DNA of 64,000 nucleotides. Source: Odiellus spinosus (Eukaryota; Arthropoda; Arachnida; Opiliones; Phalangiidae). A program made the position numbers and the translations under genes. Positions 36,706 through 49,271 of the stretch are shown here, piece by piece (positions within the stretch are counted from its first letter, which is position 1; the number at the start of each line of letters is the position of its first letter). The DNA lies in contig OY987226.1 of assembly GCA_963920705.1 (NCBI GenBank), positions 746,501 through 810,500 on the forward strand. The letters run 5' to 3'. The notes under the pieces were generated by a model that was given only the letters and a program-made list of their open reading frames with translations, made no database searches and was not told the DNA's origin.

Positions 36706-37230
36706 ACTCAGGTTCTCCACCTAGGCTCCAACATCAAGTGACACACCTTCTTCACATGCTCCCTCCTCCAACCCTTGTAGGAGAACCGTGGCAGACGACG
36801 CTGGTTGGAATATAATGCTTATTTTCAGCCCAGTTTAGAACTCAAGCCGGCTAGTTTGACCCTGAATTAACCCAGTCTCAAAGGTCGTTGCAGAGAAATA
36901 GCGCATCTGTAAAATATTTGGTTGGGCCCATTATTTTGCTCATCTCTGCCAGATATAAACATGAAGTGTAGATACGAATTTCATGTCTATGATGTCTTTC
37001 GTACGGTTTTGGTGTGACTGAATACATGCAGCACCTATTTTAGATGACCTAGGCCTAATTATTTAGCCCTATACGGTAAGTAAATTTTGTTCTCTCTAAT
37101 AACTGGGTAAACTGTAGAGGCTAATCACCCCAGACGACTTAGCATTTTCTGTTCTAAAGTGAGTAGTATATATCTAGCATTGCCAAAGCCATAATCAATT
37201 ACGTATTCGGTGTACAGATTTTACCGAAGA

Positions 37231-37388
37231 CTTTAAAGTCCTTGTGCTCTGAAATTTACCCCTTTAAAATCATGTTCTCCTACCCACAGCCTAGCTTTGA
37301 CTGTACAAATTGTTATGGTAAAAGTCGTCTGCTAAAAGCTAGAAAGGAAGGCGACTTTAAAGGGATTTTTAAAGGCAGAAGTCCCTTT
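37231..37388. mobile_element. AAAGGGACT repeat family copy, inverted
   Basis: Reverse complement of the block order at 23280-23473: CTTTAAAGTCC, CCCTTTAAAATCATGTTCTC, TTTGACTGTACAA, GTCGTCTGC, AAGGCGACTTTAAAGGG, ending in GTCCCTTTAAA. Confidence 0.65.
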
Positions 37389-38202
37389 AAACCCTTCATT
37401 GTCATAGATGTAAATAGACTAGATACACTTTATACAGAGACTGTTAATTATTTTATCGTAGGTACCCGTGGACACTATGTCATTTAAAATTCACGATTAC
37501 CCAACAATAATGCGAGCATTACAATGATCATCAAAGTGAGGCGCAACTGCAATTAAAATAGGTTTGTAAATATGTCTTTTTTTAATAGGATAATAGCTAC
37601 CAAAACATAATGTTCATTAATATTTAATTAACCATGGTGATTTACCGTTGTAAAAGAAAGCTTATGTTCAAAATTGTCACAAAAATCAAAGTTTTAGTGG
37701 TGTTGATTGAAAAAAGTCTGCCTCTAGATGCCTTATATACCTTCTAGTGAAGGATCCCTGAAGAGAGCAGCTCTCACCCCTTACACTGGCTCGCCAATCA
37801 CGTTAGAGAAATACACTTAACTGACATATTGACTTTTAATAAAATATAATTGTGGTCCTTAAAGAGTCCAGGAAACCTGGGTTCTAGAATTTCGTGTAGA
37901 AAATAGTGTGAAAAATGGAATAAGCAGGTTATAAATGAACCCATCTGATGCTCAAAATTGATTTCCAAGGTAATTTTTGTCGTTTTGAAAAGCAATACAA
38001 TAGTCAGGGCTAGCGACGTGAGCTTAAAGGTGTTCGAAAGACCACTTAGGCCGGTTATTTCTAGATATTTCATTAAAATAAAATTACACACCAAAGCGAA
38101 ATAGGTATTATTGTAGCTACCAATTAAATATTTCACTTTCACGCTTGGAAAATTCTTTCTGGCCTAATTCGGGACTAATTCTGTTTGTAAATAAAGAACT
38201 GG

Positions 38203-38393
38203 CCCTTATTAAAAAAGGTTAGCCTTAAGAGGTCTTGGGGAAGTCTTTCGGGTGTCTTATGTAGTCTTAAGAGGTCTTGGGAGAAGTCTTCCATTATGTC
38301 AAGAAGTCTTGTGGTAGTCTTAAAGACTTCCCCAAGACTTTTGTAGTGTTCTTGATGACCTCTTCAGATCAGACTAACTTTTTTCAGTAAGGG
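38203..38393 (+). mobile_element. MITE-1 copy upstream of the transposase gene
   Basis: Left end CCCTTATTAAAAAAGGTTAG (diverged), right end CTAACTTTTTTCAGTAAGGG. Full-length body. GG lies on both sides, but adjacent G runs make the duplication ambiguous. It is 378 bp upstream of the P-like transposase frame; its ends do not resemble P-element ends. Confidence 0.87.
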
Positions 38394-38771
38394 GGAGTTC
38401 ACGCAAGTGTTCAAGAAATCCATCAAATTCAGTTTGAAATTGTGATTGATCATTGAATATCTTTGAAATTTAAATCATTTAGAGATTTGATACGGAGCTG
38501 GGTAACTATTGATATTTTGAACGAATATATTTGGAGATTAGATTCAAATGACCTGACTAAATAAACTAAGAAGAATTACCCATTCTGAAAACAGGTTTCC
38601 TGGTCCCATTGAAGAATTCCCAATGTAACTTCTATCTTTACTTGGTCCCATTAATTAAAATATATAATAATTTAAATATCATCATGGAAAAATACATTAG
38701 AATTAAAGAATCTATTATTTTTTTTTTTTTTTTGAAAACTCCCCAACATTTAAAATCGAACTGTCTTTCAG

Positions 38772-41700
38772 ATGGTAAAAATGGTGGCTACTAAGCACTG
38801 CTTATATCCAGGCTGTCACAATGATAGCCGAAAATATTTCAAAGACTGCATGAAAGGAGTTTTTTTCCTACCATTTCCAAAACCCAAAACAAATTTATCA
38901 GCTTGTATGCGGTGGCTCGAAGCGTGCGGCAAAAGTAATCCAGACAAAGTAAAAAGTCACTGGTACGTTTGTAACGTACACTTTGTCGGTAATAATGGCC
39001 CAACTCCGAGTCACCCGGATCCAATAGCGTGCTCTAACGCTTCAAAAAACAAGAATTCCTTCGTAGATCAAGTTATTGAACTGGGTTGGTCGTACGGGAG
39101 AGAAGTAGATTGTAAACTTTTTACAAAAACAAACGGAGGAAAACAGCTACTCCAATTAATTTGGCAAGATTCGGGTGAACTAAAAATCAAGGTTTTAAAC
39201 ACACTTAGTTTTCTGAGTCGCCAGCATTTTTTGTGGAAAACTTTGCCCTTTACCGCAAATACAGACACGGAGGTTATACTCGCCTTACAAAAGTTAAGCG
39301 TTTTTAAGATATGCGTAGGAAGTCCGGATCCTGTTCTAAAAGAAGTTTACGATTCATTACCACCCAGTCAACGCAAAAAAGGAGTAGAATGTTACGACAT
39401 TAGTGAGAGTTCGTGCATTCGTTCGGTTAAATGTAGCGCCGTCGTACCGTTAGGGTTATTTCGAAAACGATGCGTCCCGTGTACTAGTTTTAGGATGTTT
39501 TTACAAATAACTAAAAATAATAAACTGAAAAAAAATTCATCACGAATCAAGAAAAAAACACGCAAAAGGATTAAAACTAAGAAATTGAAAGAATTTTTTA
39601 GTCAAAGGGCTTTTGACGAAGCTTCGTTTAATGAAATATTCCAAGAACAGAAACGTCGTAATTCTCTCGCCAAAAATAAATACGGTTATAAGTGGCATCC
39701 TGATATTTTAGAATGGTGTCAATATCTGAAATCAAAATCTACTTCGAGCTACGAAGAGTTTCGAAAATTCGGCGTTATGCCATTGCCATCGTTAGAAACC
39801 TTATCGAAGCAGTCAAAAACATTCGCAAAACCCGGTTTTTCAACCGAACAATTTCAGGAACTAAAAAATCAAATGAATAAGTTAGTACCCGAAGCTCATC
39901 TGAAATACGTATCTCTCGTTTGGGATGAAGTTAAGATAAAAGAAAAAAAAGACTACAGTCTTAAAACTGAAGATATTATGGACATTTTCCCCAAATCAAA
40001 GAACTCTGATGTTTCGGGAAAAGTATCCGTAGCTACGCATATGTTTCAAATTATGGTTAGAGGTTTAACATCGGATTTTAAATTTTCTCTCGCATTTTTC
40101 CCATCAAAACGCCTAGATTCTTCTCAGATTATTGATATAATTTGGGTATGCGTAGAGAAACTCGAATTAATAGGAGCAAAAGTCATTGCATTTGTATGCG
40201 ACGGCGCTTCGGCAAACCGTGATTTTTTCCACGCGTGTTCTTCGATGGAATCCGTGAGTTTTCGCGTACTGAATAGATACGCTCGTGATGAGAAACGTTA
40301 CATATATTTGATATCAGACGTGCCGCATCTTATTAAAGCTACGCGTAACTGTTTTAGCAATAGCGGTTTCCACTCGAAAACGAAAAATTTATGGAAAAAC
40401 GGGAAAAATATTTCCTGGAACTATGTAATGAATCTTTATAAAGAGACGCGTAAAAACTCCCTCGAAATAGGCAATTGCTTAACATTTAGCCACGTCTTCC
40501 TTAATCCGTATTCCAAGATGAGTCTTAAATTAGCGGTTCAGGTTTTAAGTAATTCGGTCGCGACGGCTTTGGAATCTGAGAAAAATCCTGAACATTCAGA
40601 GACAGTGTTGTTCATTAGGATGTTCAATAAATTTTTTGATATAATGAACACCAAAAATTTAGACGAAGCTAAAGCGACTAAAAACCCAAACAACGCGGCA
40701 TTTACATCCGTGGATGATCCTAGATTCCAGGTACATGTAGTTCATATTTACCCTTACCGAAAAATATCTTTAAACAGGGTTGCCACAGGTCAGGGAAAAA
40801 GGAAAAAGTCAGGGAATTTTAATTTCAAGAAGCCAGGATTATTGAAAATATTTATTTTTAAGTAATATAAAAGATAAAAGCTTAAAAATTGGGTAATATT
40901 AGTGATCCGCTTCTGGTATTAGCTGAAAAGGTCAGGGAATACCTGCAAAAGTCAGGCAATTTGGATCTGAAAAAACTGTGGCAAAAATCACATGTTGTTA
41001 GGTTGCATTCTCCCTTTAATGAATTTTAGTGTTTTCTACCCCCAAGGATTTGGGGACCCTTTTACAGGGTGACCAAACTTCCAATCTTTTCGATACCTTC
41101 CCCTTATTTTGTTCAACTTCTGTTGACCACAACAATTAACAATTTTTTAGTGGCTTGAAGGAGAATTTCTCGATTATTTGAGAAATTGGGAAAGAGATGT
41201 CATAAATAGAGAAGGAAAATTTACGTCCGAAGAAACTGATAAGATGCTGTTGGGTATAGAAACGCGAGAGGGATTGTTTCGAAGTGGTAAGCGTATATTT
41301 TCGTAAATACTAGCTAAATGTCAACTAATCAACGCTTAAATTTCAGTTCATTCGGTGGTAGCGATTGTCAAATTTCTGTTAGAGAAAGGTGCTAGCTTTA
41401 TTTTAACAAAGAGACTAAATCAAGATATTTTGGAGCGCGAATTCAGTTTGCAGAGTGGAGCGACTGGTTCAAATACAAACCTAACGTTTGTTGAGTACAT
41501 GAACAAGATCAAAAATATTCAAGCAGTTCGTCCAATCGTTAAAAAATGTAAGTATAGTCGGATCTTAAGAGATATAATTATATTTCTCATCAGACAAAAT
41601 ATCTATAAAATCCTACAAATCGTATTTTGGCCTATAATACCTATATTTTTGACATGTTGGTTAAATTACTCCAAGAAAGTTCAAAAAACAATCTTAAATT

Positions 41701-42132
41701 AGATTATTCAAGAGACGCAACCTTTTGCGATAACCCTAGTCGCGGTAAAGTGTCTACTCCTTTTGTTAAGACGCATTCTCTAGATTTTACGTTAAGCCTA
41801 TTTTGAAACTTTTTATAGAAAAAGGTTTAAGGGGGCGAATTTTACGTGTTAAGTCTTGCCACAGGAGTAGTTTTGAGATCATTTTATTAAATATAATTCA
41901 AGATAACATATTTTAAGACGTTTGAAATGATCTGAAATGTTTCCCGGTCCTTTTAACTTACTACCTTGTCCAAAATTGACATTTCTATCGGTTTTTTAAA
42001 ATTATTGGTTATTGAAGAACTTTGGAGGCTTTCTTTTAAAGAAACCAATTCAATTCCGTTTTGGTTTCAGACCAAAGGATGCGGATGAAATCATACATTC
42101 GACGCAAGCGATGTTTAATAAAAGATAGCTAA
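38772..42132 (+). CDS. P-element/THAP9-type transposase, apparently intact
   Basis: Cut-and-paste transposase of the P superfamily. Exons: 38772-40730, 41151-41286, 41347-41547, 42071-42132; GT-AG junctions with matching phases, 785 residues with no internal stop. An N-terminal THAP zinc finger (about 1-95; CLYPGC ... W ... CNVHF, C2CH) binds DNA. A Lys-rich linker (KKKTRKRIKTKK) follows at about 258. The RNase H-like core shows candidate catalytic acids in LVWDEVKIK (about 385), SDVPHLIKATRN (about 515) and LNQDILEREF (about 725), plus FVCDGASANRDFF. A basic tail ends the protein. The true start may be the internal Met four codons in (MVATKH). Intron 1 carries a hAT-like fragment and a trace of a MITE-1 end. 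I could not find the element's own terminal repeats, so I cannot say whether the transposon is complete or a stationary, host-retained copy. Confidence 0.9.
40775..40985. mobile_element. hAT-like element inside the transposase intron
   Basis: Begins CAGGGTTGCCACAGGTCAGG and ends AAAACTGTGGCA, the family ends also seen at 54792-55257; the last CCCTG is lost. It lies within intron 1 of the P-like transposase. A partial MITE-1 end (CCCTTACCGAAAAAT, 40751-40765) is just upstream. Confidence 0.75.
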
Positions 42133-43130
42133 AAAAATCTAAAATTTACAATAGGTAGAGTAATCTATTCCAACTCAGGCTGGCTCGCGAAATACGCCAT
42201 GCTACTATGATTTGGTTGCTTAGAGTTTAGCTTTACGCGTGCAGCAACTCTTCGTATGTAATTTTCAATAAAGAAATGTTGAGTTTTTTCTAATTCTTCA
42301 TCCGATAATTGGTTTGGTTTGATCATAATATACTAGTTTATGGAACTTTATTGGTACACAACGTGGCTATTCTAAAACCAAAACTATTTTTACACGAGTT
42401 CAGGGGATAAAACTTGAAATTTTATAGGAATAATAGGTAATTTAAAGGCGAATTATAGAAAATAGGATTGAAAATTTAAAATTATAGGAAATATAGGATA
42501 AATAACAGCGCATTTATAGGAAAAAATAGGATATCTCTTAATACGCCGTTGATTTAACTTTTTTACCAGATTTCTTTAAAATCTTAATCTCTTCCTATTT
42601 TGACTCGATGCCTATGGTGGGAATTTTTTATTGAGAAATATTAAATTATACTTTTATTTGAAAATGAATAACCTGAAAACCAAAAGAAATAGGAAAATAT
42701 AGGGAAAAAACCTTCAATTATAGGAATTTATAGGAAAAACTAGGAAATATTAGAATGTGATACTATTCTACGCTATAAAAGTGAAATGTAAAATCAACTT
42801 GTATATATGGCACACCATTTTAATTCCTCTACACCAATGGTTTGATAAATTTTTAGGCTTAGATTTAAAATACAAAACTTTACTACGAAATGATTAGATC
42901 CGTATTTGGCTACAAACTCTACGTACGAAAATTATTTGATCTTTGAGAGAGAGTTTATTTTTCAATATTATTTATCAATATTTTTTTCTACTAATGAAAA
43001 CAGCGCAAAAATAACATTTAAATAATTTAAACTTGGAAAAAAATAGACGCCGCAATCTTTTTGACGTCCAGTAAAAAAAATTTTAACCATTCAAATGTCA
43101 ATATTTACGGAACTAGCCGCGCGAGACCAG
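42133..43130. other. Intergenic, between the transposase and PTDSS
   Basis: Contains the expected right end of the P-like transposon, not recognised. From about 42424 to 42760 there are dispersed TATAGGAAAA-type repeats like the array at 51843-52290. A TTTATT near 42954 is a candidate polyadenylation signal for the minus-strand synthase. Confidence 0.5.
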
Positions 43131-46100
43131 CTAGTTGCTTTTTGGTTTTTTTTTCCGCGTTTGGTTAAAACTTTGGAGGAACTGAAGTGGTCCATCTATA
43201 AATGGTTGAGGGGGAGTTTCACTCCTTTTCTTGGAACCCTCTTTCAATTTTTCACTATTACTGTCATCATTTGTGCACCACTAAAAACAAAAAAGGGAAA
43301 AAATTTGGTTTAGTGTGTCATAACGGCGGTTTCTCAGAACAGCGGTTGTCTCTCTGAACATCTCTACTTAGACCAATAGCGAGGCTCCCACCCAAAACGC
43401 TTCGAAGTGATAGAAAATGATTCTTACCTTTCTTTGGTATTTGGCATAAAGTACGCAAAAATAAACACACATAACACTGAGTAGCATCTACGTAAAAATA
43501 ATAATACTAATACATTAGTTCCGGCTTTCTATAAAATCTAGGAAATATAGCTTACCTGTACCATAAGCCACAGTAAAATATTTTTTATTTGAGTTTGCGC
43601 GAATAGTTCGAGACCAAATTTAATGCACAAACTAGCTTCAGTCATCATTATGGCCCTAGAATTGGTTCAAATTTAATTGTTCAGAGGGGTTTTTACTTTG
43701 AAAACGGAATATTTTACCCAAAAACCCAACATTGCGTTCCTACTCTTTTACATCTGGTGTCCGTGACGTAACTATAATATTGCCTGTACAAAATTATCAA
43801 GTTAAACAACGCAAATTTAGTTACGCCTAATTGATGCGTACAGTGTAACTTCTATATTTTCTTGGTATAACATTAGCTACGTTCACACTAAGGCACTTTG
43901 GAATGTTCAAATAGAGTTTTCAAGATATTAATTTGGTTTCTTGGTCAAAGATCTACACGTGTGACCCTAAAATTTTATAATTTGACCTTTCCAAAACGGT
44001 CTCCAAGTCTGAAGCGTGAACGCACCTATAGATAATAGAACCTGCCTTAAAGTAGGAGCAACGATGAGTCCAATTATTAGCAATCTCGATACGCTTAAAG
44101 CGTGGCCTGGCGGAATTTCAAATATGTGTTTTAAAAAGAAAGTGTTCAATTCGGTTATCTGAAAATGGAAACTTAAGTTTCATTACCGTCCAAGATAAAT
44201 AAGATTGAAATGAAATATACAGGATGGTTCGGATCATAAAACTTAATAGCTTCTGTAACTTTGTGGGTTCGTGTATTCTTCAAAGTTTAATTGGATTTAA
44301 TTCTATTTTTATTAATTACAAAAAATGTTAAGGTATAGATAATTTATCTCCCGTTGCACCCACTAGTTACAATCTGCCCTAGTTTGTAGCTTTCCCCCAC
44401 TTATATGGAAAATCTTTGTGGTAGTCATGTGGCATCCTAGGTGCGCCCTCTATCGTAGATAAAAGTAGATCTCACTTAAGTGCATGCCATCAGGGGCTTT
44501 CATTATGAGACAAAAAGGGTCCCCAATACGCTTCTATGCAAGGATAAAATCAACATTAAGCGCGTGTGTTAAACTAATTCATTATCTTCAAATTTGCGCG
44601 CTAGACTTCTAAAAAATTTATTTAAATAGCACGAGCTCGAATTTGAAGAAAATTAATTCGTTTTTGACACGAGCGTCAGACACGCGTGCTCAATGTTAAT
44701 TATCCCACCATAGAAGCTATTTTTTTGATCCGAACCACCCTGCATATTGGCAAGAGATTTATAAAGGGCATAGCTTAGCCTCAAAATAGTACGCATCTTC
44801 CCGTAGTCTACGCGAGCGTAAATGAAATAAAAATGGCAACTATACCTGCCAGAATATGACTAGTTCAGAAACGGCCAGAAACCTCATATAAGTACAGTTT
44901 GGATCCAACCATCTTACGTGCATCCAACTAAAGAAAGCAATAAGATTCGTACGCAACACGAGGAAATTAAAATATTTTAATGACAACTAACCTAGCTGGG
45001 GTAAACTGCAAAACGGCTCTCCTTATTTTTCCAGTAGTGCTTTGGATATCTCTTCGTAAAGAAATCGCAAAGTCAGATACGCTACAAAGTTGCCCCCTTT
45101 AAGGAAGACAAGCAACCCGACTCAATTCGGGCCTTGTCAAATTGATCTCGCACCAAGCTCGCCAATTTAATAAATAGAAAATGAAATTCGCAAGTTAGGC
45201 GCGAGATCAATTTGGCAAGGCCCTGATCGAGTCAGCGGTTGCGTGTCTACTTTAATACATGGGCCATACATTTTCCCTTATGCTAGAACTATTAATAATA
45301 GACACACCTATCTTAATAATAAAAAAAACATGTATTACAACTCCAAATTAACACAATATCGTTTTGAATCAGCGCCATCTACCCAAATTTTTAACTATTA
45401 ATTAAGGTATTACTTTGATTATTGTACTTTATCGCGTGAAAACTCCAATTCTACAAAATATCACGCCTTTATTTTATAAAACGAATAAGTAATCTCGTAT
45501 CAGAATGTATTTAAGTATTATTACAGAAATGAGACTTAGGACCCCATTTACTAATCATACTCTTCTTTCTCTTCTATATATCATCCGACAAATATATAGT
45601 CTCAGTTTAAAAGGTCTTCTTTCATAATTATGGGGCCTTCCGTTTGTTTTCTGTGGGTATATAATACATGTACCAATAAACTTCCAATTGGGGTCCACTA
45701 TTGATTTTCTGTGGGTAAAGAATAGCAAACTTCCAATTGGGGCCTTCTGTTGGTTTTCTGTGGGTATATAATAGCAATAAACTTCCAATTGGGGCCTTCT
45801 GTTGGTTTTCTGTGGGCAATGAATAGCAATAAACTTCCAATTGGGGCCTTCTGTGGGTATATAATAGCAATAAACTTCCAATTTGGGCCTTCTGTGGGTA
45901 TATAATAGCAATAAACTTCCAATTGGGGCCTTCTGTGGGTATATAATAGCAATAAACTTCAAATTGGGGTCCTCTATTGATTTTCTGTGGGTATATAATA
46001 GCAATAAACTTCTAATTGGGGTCCTCTATTGGTTTTCTGTGGGTAATGAATAGCAATAAACTTCCAATTGGGGCCTTCTGTGGGTATATAATACAAATAA

Positions 46101-47827
46101 ACTTGGAATTGGGGTCCTCTTTTGGTTTTCTGTGGGTAAAGAATAGCAAACTTCTAATTGGGGCCTTCTGTTGGTTTTCTGTGGGTATATAATACAAATA
46201 AACTTGTAATTGGGGTCCTCTATTGGTTTTCTGTGGGTAAAAAATAGTAATATACTTTGAATTGGGGCCTTCTGTTTGTTTTGTGTGGGTATATAATAGC
46301 AATAAACTTCGAATTGGGGTCCTCTATTGGTTTTCTGTGGGTAAAGAATATAAAACTACCAATTGGGGCCTTCTGTTGGTTTTCTGTGGGCATATAATAG
46401 CAATAAACTTCGAACAGGGGTCCTCTTTTGGTTTTCTGTGGGTAAAGAATAGCAATTAACTTCAAATCGGGGCCTTCTTAGGGTATTTTATTGGGTAAAT
46501 AATTCCAATAACTTTCCTACAAAATTTCAATAGTAGTCCAGTTCAGGCCTCTATCAGTATTATAAAGGTTAATAATTCCAATAACCTTCCCATAGAAATA
46601 TAAATAGGATTTGGATTGGTGAAATGACCGCCTTGATTTCCAATACATATTCCATAAGCTTCCAATTGCATTCCTATTGGTTTCCAATGTTTTTTTCTTA
46701 AGTCAAGCGTCCTATAACAGCCAAAAAGTGCGGGCTAAAGTAGTAACTAACTAAACCATGCGAGTGTCTATTTTAGCACTCACTGTTTGGGCCATTAGAG
46801 GGCGCCAACTTTTGTTATCTTAATCATCTATCAAGATACGGTGTCTATCGTTAGTGGTCCTAGTCTCAAATTAGCAATAACAAAGTACGTACTTTATGCT
46901 TTCCCAATTGTAAGTTCTTATTTCCAATTTCTTGCAAATGTACATTCCGAAATATATTCCGAGGCCGTTGCAAAGAAGAACATCTAAGACCAAAGCGTCC
47001 CACCAGCATTCGATGAAGTTAGGTAGCAAGTGAGCGAAAGCCACCTCCGTTATTTCCCACATAGCCGATATGGTCCAACAGATGCCGTAATGTCGAACGA
47101 GCATGGCTTTCATCGCCCAACCGAAAAAATGACCGAAAGCGAAAACATCGATGTGACTCCATATTCGTTCCACAGTTATGTCCGAGCAATTAACGCCGTA
47201 TTCCTGTTCGGATAAACTATATTAAGTATCTTTGAAGCCGATTAACGAATGTAACTGTACCTTTTCATGGTCAATTTTAAAGTTTCTGAGATCAGGATCA
47301 AACCAGTAAACTATAGACTTGACTGTTTTGTAGTTTTGAAAGAGCAGAAAAAGCAAACCCAACAAATAGAGAACGCTTAACCCTAAATTAAAGACAAAAC
47401 AGTGGCGTAAATGGGATAATCATTAATATAAATACGGTATACGCACCAAATACGACTCGCCATAAGGCTGGGTGGGGTCTCGTAAATGGTCCATTTGGAA
47501 AGGCTAAAACACTGACAATGAGAAAGAAAACTACGACGCAACAAATACCACTCCATATGTTGTTCTCCAAGGAAATTTCATCGTTCCTAAATAAAGGAAG
47601 AACTGTACTTACTACGGGTCAAAATTATCTACGAAAAAATTGTCATACCTGGTGAATGCGAAATACAAAAGAGCTCCGATTGAAGCGGTTAATAACGTGA
47701 TTGTGTGTGGTTTATAGAAAAATTCTAAAGAAATGTCATCCACAGCTCGGTCATTTATCGTATTAAAATGATCAAAAGTATCTGACCCCACGCTAAACGT
47801 TCGGGGACGAAGGCTGTCATAGGGCAT
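43131..47827 (-). CDS. PTDSS1: Phosphatidylserine synthase (base-exchange type)
   Basis: ER-membrane enzyme exchanging the head group of an existing phospholipid for serine. Exons in transcript order: 47827-47649, 47586-47447, 47375-47261, 47203-46893, 45039-44992, 44927-44846, 44158-44042, 43655-43556, 43487-43428, 43280-43131. All are GT-AG and in phase: 433 residues (human PTDSS1 473, PTDSS2 487). Diagnostic stretches: [92 protein letters not shown]. Many hydrophobic segments, as expected for a multi-pass protein, then a Lys-rich C-terminal tail. I favour PTDSS1 over PTDSS2 on overall resemblance, with moderate certainty. Introns carry a mariner-type MITE, a fold-back element and a 0.9-kb minisatellite. 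Confidence 0.95.
44218..44744. mobile_element. Tc1/mariner-type MITE
   Basis: TACAGGATGGTTCGGATCA at left, mirrored by TGATCCGAACCACCCTGCA at right, with TA on both sides (44216-44217, 44745-44746). 527 bp without transposase sequence. It lies in a PTDSS intron between the exons at 44158 and 44846. Confidence 0.85.
45106..45248. mobile_element. Small fold-back element
   Basis: Long imperfect inverted arms: AGACAAGCAACCCGACTCAA ... GATCTCGC at left, mirrored at right to end GGTTGCGTGTCT. 143 bp with a loop of about 45 bp. Partial copies of one arm occur near 1237-1277 and 31468-31490 (TTGACAAGGCCC). PTDSS intron. Confidence 0.75.
45630..46500. repeat. Minisatellite, about 33-65 bp higher-order unit
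   Basis: Repeats of AATAAACTTCCAATTGGGG plus CCTTCTGTTGGTTTTCTG and TGGGTATATAATAGC, alternating with shorter units that omit the GTTGGTTTTCTG block. More than 15 copies with drift at both edges. It lies in the large PTDSS intron. Long repetitive reading frames here are not genes. Confidence 0.9.
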
Positions 47828-48558
47828 GATACTGGTAGTATCTAATCTTTTAAGGGAAAAGAAAAATTCCTGTAGCCTGAAAATAACTAAGGCAGTTTAA
47901 TGAAATTTATATTACCATGTAAACTGTATATCTCGCATTCGTTTTACACCCAAATAACACGTAGAAAATCACAAATCACTATCTTACTATCATGTCATCA
48001 TCAGTCATATTATACGAACAATTATATAGTACAATATATAATTAATCACCCGACATGTGTTTTTTTTTTGTACCCGGAAAAGGCGGAAATGATGATCATC
48101 CTTGGCCAAATTAGATCAGCTCCTCCGCCAGGCAATGGAGTTCAGTTCAGTTTCTAGCCCTTTTGTTCCAGGGAGGGGATTCGCTAGTAGAAATACTATG
48201 AGCACTGTTGGAGAAGGCTGTTACCATATTGCTGATCTGGATAGACACATGGCTGATTAAATAAACCAGCTTTAGCGAAAGTTAGTCAGCACTTACCAGG
48301 TGGAATAACAGTTACATTAGGGAAGAAAGAAAAATTATCATTGGTTGGTTAAGTTCAACAATTTATACCGAAGGTTACGTAAAGCGGTATGTGTCGCTGA
48401 ACACTGCCATAAAATCAAGGTTTTCGCGGATTTTTAAGTGTCTTCTGATTATTTGCAAAATTTGGTTCATAATAAGTAGCATTCTTCAGAGAAGGAGAGT
48501 TTTTCGCAGTTTCTCAAGCTTTTGATCACGATTTTTGGTATTATTAAAGATAAATACT
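47828..48558. promoter_or_regulatory. Shared upstream region of PTDSS (-) and UBL5 (+)
   Basis: The two start codons are head to head 731 bp apart, so promoters for both must lie here unless 5'UTR introns extend further. No TATA box or other motif is convincing by eye. A poly-T stretch at 48058-48068 followed by a GC-richer block to about 48250 may be a reversed retroposon fragment. Confidence 0.45.
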
Positions 48559-49105
48559 ATGATTGAAGTAACGTGCAATGATCGTCTAGGTAAAAAAGTC
48601 AGGGTGAAGTGCAAGTATCCTTTATGATCATTAACATGTTTCTATTTTAATGAGTATGTATAATTGTTATACAAACATTTGAGTCCACTCAAAGGGCTAC
48701 TGGAAACAAACGAAAGGAGTCACAAATTGTTGAGGAACTATTTTCATTTGTAACTAAGGTTTAGTTTAATTTTAAATTTGATAGCGCAAAGTTTTCCTTA
48801 ATTTAATGACTCTTAGCGGGGACGACACAATCGGAGATCTGAAGAAATTAATCGCTGCCCAAACTGGAACAAGATGGGACAAAATTGTGTTGAAGAAATG
48901 GTACACCATTTTCAAGGACCACATCAAACTCGAAGATTGTATCCTTGTCGTAGGTTTTTTGGGAAAGAAAGTAAAATTTCTTCCAACAGTGACTCCTTGA
49001 TAGTTTTTCTACCCATTTTCTTCTTTATTAGAATTATCATTTCCTTAATTTTAGTCATTAGATGAAATTCATGACGGAATGAATCTTGAGCTCTACTATC
49101 AGTGA
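48559..49105 (+). CDS. UBL5: Ubiquitin-like protein 5 (Hub1)
   Basis: Small ubiquitin-fold protein that binds spliceosomal partners non-covalently (HIND motifs in yeast/human Snu66/SART1), and in worms is tied to the mitochondrial stress response. Exons 48559-48614, 48817-48938, 49062-49105 give exactly 73 residues, the family's usual length, differing from the human protein at only a handful of sites by memory. It starts [18 protein letters not shown], has [18 protein letters not shown] in the middle and ends NLELYYQ with the double Tyr and no Gly-Gly tail, as expected for a non-conjugated member. Divergent from PTDSS and tail-to-tail with ELP6, whose stop is 167 bp away. Confidence 0.97.
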
Positions 49106-49257
49106 AATGAACTATTATTGCCCATTTGTGGAATTTTTATCATGAATTTCTATTAAATTATTTTTTTGTATTTTGGTTTTTTGCAAGTCTAAAATCATTT
49201 TACCTAAGTAGGATAACTTAATCAAAATTAGTCTGTCATTTTAACAATAGCAAGTTC

Positions 49258-49263
49258 TTTATT
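49258..49263 (-). terminator. ELP6 polyadenylation signal
   Basis: AATAAA on the minus strand 9 bp after the ELP6 stop codon. Confidence 0.6.
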
Positions 49264-49271
49264 ACGTTTAA

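Larger units (their letters stand above)
36287..38771. other. Intergenic region with repeats
   Basis: No supported host gene. Contains a possible retroposon 3' end (36480-36705), an AAAGGGACT-family copy (37231-37388), a MITE-1 (38203-38393), and the probable 5' end of the P-like transposon, since the transposase frame starts directly after a good acceptor (TGTCTTTCAG at 38762-38771). Confidence 0.55.

Noticed and set aside
37798-38142. Minus-strand 114-residue frame with hydrophobic segments
   Set aside because: No family resemblance, no splice context and AT-rich intergenic composition; probably chance.
45555-46465. Several overlapping minus-strand frames of 80-149 residues with repeats like [11 protein letters not shown]
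   Set aside because: They arise from the minisatellite unit in a PTDSS intron; overlapping frames in different phases all stay open, which shows repeat structure rather than coding.
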